Shown here piece by piece: positions 62,768 to 64,000 of a DNA stretch of 64,000 bases. Position 1 is the stretch's first letter. Every line of letters starts with the position of its first letter. Source of the DNA: Schizochytrium sp. TIO01 (Eukaryota > Sar > Bigyra > Thraustochytrida > Thraustochytriidae); the NCBI GenBank assembly GCA_004764695.1, contig SMSO01000035.1, positions 1,734,001-1,798,000 on the forward strand, in the 5' to 3' direction. The translations under genes were made by a program, and so were the position numbers. A model generated the notes under the pieces. The model ran no database searches. It saw only the letters and a list, made by a program, of their open reading frames with translations, and was not told where the DNA came from.

Positions 62768-63459
62768 TCGCTAACCTATACAGTTCCCAATTGAAATGAA
62801 ATTGCAGGTTGATCATTTTTGCAATATAATCTGAATTGTTTGAAATGTTAATGTATAACAATCTTCAGCACATGATCTAGATTCGTTAAGTTTGCAATTT
62901 TTTGAATCTATAAATTTCCTTTAAGCATCTCTCTTTTACCTATGCCTTTCAAACTTTGAAGACGTTCACTACACCATAGTTTGCTGTACACTAAAATCAT
63001 GCATGGTTTATGTGGTTCTTAATTTCGTTTCACTTCTACTGGCACAGCCACTTCACTGAAACTTGTTGCTTCAGTTGAACGAATGAATTTCTAACGCCAA
63101 TTCAGAGACAGTGAAGTAATCACAAACTTAAACTAAGCAGCGCGACATACTTACATATTAACTGCATGCCTTTGAGAGAACAAGCTCATGATTAAAATGC
63201 ATAGAGGCAGAACTTGTTTAAAGTTTACTATTTTTAATTTATTTAATAGTAATGAGAATACATGATAATAAAGGAAAAGAATAAATCTTTGTCTTCACAA
63301 GAAGAACTTTCCCTTGTCACTCCAAACCCCAAACCACATCGCGGCTTCTTCGTGCGTAAGACTCTGCCGAAGCAGCTTTTGTGGAAATAGTGCAATTGTT
63401 AGCGTCCCCTCAGCTTAAAAGTCGAGCAGCCGGCCTCGAGGACCAACCTCTCAGCTAGG
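62768..63459. other. Intergenic space before VPS20
   Basis: About 690 bp, AT-rich, holding the 3' end of sulfatase copy 2 and the promoter of the VPS20 gene. No specific element was recognised. Confidence 0.6.
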
Positions 63460-64000
63460 ATGGGCGGCATGTTTAGCAAAAAGGGCGATTCTGCGCCACC
63501 AGCCCAACGCGCTCGAGGAGCAGGAGCTGCAAACGGAGTTGCCGCAAGCAAACCGAAGCCCGAGATGTCCGTGAAGGATCGTGCTTTGCTAGATCTCAAG
63601 GTGGCGCGAGACCGGCTCGACAAGGCCCGAAAGAAGCACGAACACGAGAAGCAGGTTTATGTGGAAAAGGCTCGCGAACTGCTCAGAGACAAGAAAAAGG
63701 ACCAGGCAAAACTTGCGCTGCGCTTGAAGAAAATGCGCGAAGTACAACTTGCCAAAGTTAATGACCAGTTCTTTAACCTTGAGAAAATGGTCAATGACGT
63801 CGAATGGGCTCAACACCAGGTGGAGATTGTCGAGGGTATGAAGGCTGGTAACAAGGCACTCAAGGAGCTCCAGCTTGACCCTGATGAGGTCAGTGAGATC
63901 ATGGCAGATACCCAAGAAGCGATGGACCGCCAACGTGAGATTGATGACATTCTTAACGAGCAGCTTAACCCAGAGGACGAGAATGATGTGCTTAAGGAGC
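63460..64000 (+). CDS. VPS20: ESCRT-III subunit VPS20/CHMP6, 5' part
   Basis: The frame opens at the ATG at 63460 and runs off the window end after 180 codons, so the gene is partial. The start MGGMFSKKG fits the N-myristoylation consensus (Gly2, Ser6), as in animal CHMP6, where the lipid anchors the subunit to endosomes. The Snf7-type helical core follows: ALLDLKVARDRLDKARKKHE, then ARELLRDKKKDQAKLALRLK, FFNLEKMVNDVEWAQHQVEI and EIMADTQEAMDRQREIDDIL. These match CHMP6/VPS20 in order and in the 'LEKMV--IE' phrase. VPS20 bridges ESCRT-II to SNF7 in multivesicular body formation (established). An alternative start at 63469 would lose the myristoyl glycine, so 63460 is preferred. Confidence 0.88.
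   Translation, partial: MGGMFSKKGDSAPPAQRARGAGAANGVAASKPKPEMSVKDRALLDLKVARDRLDKARKKHEHEKQVYVEKARELLRDKKKDQAKLALRLKKMREVQLAKVNDQFFNLEKMVNDVEWAQHQVEIVEGMKAGNKALKELQLDPDEVSEIMADTQEAMDRQREIDDILNEQLNPEDENDVLKE

Noticed and set aside
1-64000. tRNA, 5S, U6 or other structural RNA genes
   Set aside because: I looked for T-loop GTTCGA-type words in suitable context and for U6-like boxes, and found none that fit. A covariance-model scan would be needed to exclude them.

Overview
The window looks like nuclear DNA of a protist. Most recognisable genes are single uninterrupted reading frames for typical eukaryotic proteins: an unconventional myosin, a PARP, an EH-domain endocytic adaptor, a DDT/WHIM chromatin protein, MLH3, EMC2, a BART-domain protein and VPS20/CHMP6. 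Long, uneven intergenic spaces rich in tetranucleotide repeats separate them. No operons, ribosome binding sites, tRNAs, rRNAs or CRISPR arrays were found. Intron-poor large genes, an arsenosugar-type radical SAM enzyme and secreted sulfatases would fit a marine stramenopile, plausibly a thraustochytrid (labyrinthulomycete). That placement is inference, not shown by any single marker.

Layout. 1-5960 has no confident gene and a cluster of microsatellites. 5961-10436 (+) is a myosin whose tail ends in a hydrophobic hairpin. 11996-14485 (+) is a PARP with an unusual WGR-WWE-WGR front end. 14975-17467 (-) is an EPS15-like EH protein, convergent with the PARP. 19934-23086 (+) is a DDT/WHIM/AT-hook protein. 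23655-25157 (-) is an MFS transporter, and 26126-27535 (-) an ArsS-like radical SAM protein with an N-terminal membrane anchor. 32946-33581 (+) is a small His-rich protein and 34894-35790 (-) is EMC2. After about 8 kb without an intact gene come a helical (BAR-like?) protein (44175-45830, +), a BART protein (47202-47774, +), MLH3 (48215-50539, -), a BSD protein (51480-52907, -) and an ankyrin-SAM protein (54220-55116, -). Two tandem iduronate-2-sulfatase-like genes follow (57811-59484 and 61043-62767, both +). The 5' part of VPS20/CHMP6 (63460 to the window end, +) closes the window.

The genes do not form a single pathway. Loose themes are chromatin and DNA repair (PARP, DDT/WHIM protein, MLH3), membrane traffic (EH protein, EMC2, BART, BSD, VPS20, possibly the myosin) and secreted sulfate-ester hydrolysis (the sulfatase pair). 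The spaces between genes hold fragments that read like broken coding sequence (near 18.4, 29.6 and 39.4-40.7 kb), a recognisable RNase H remnant of a retroelement (56.1 kb), and a recurring TACCTAGGTA/TAGGTACCTA palindromic motif.

The observations most worth following are the membrane-hairpin myosin, the membrane-anchored ArsS and the duplicated-WGR PARP. All domain calls come from reading motifs by eye; no database search was run.
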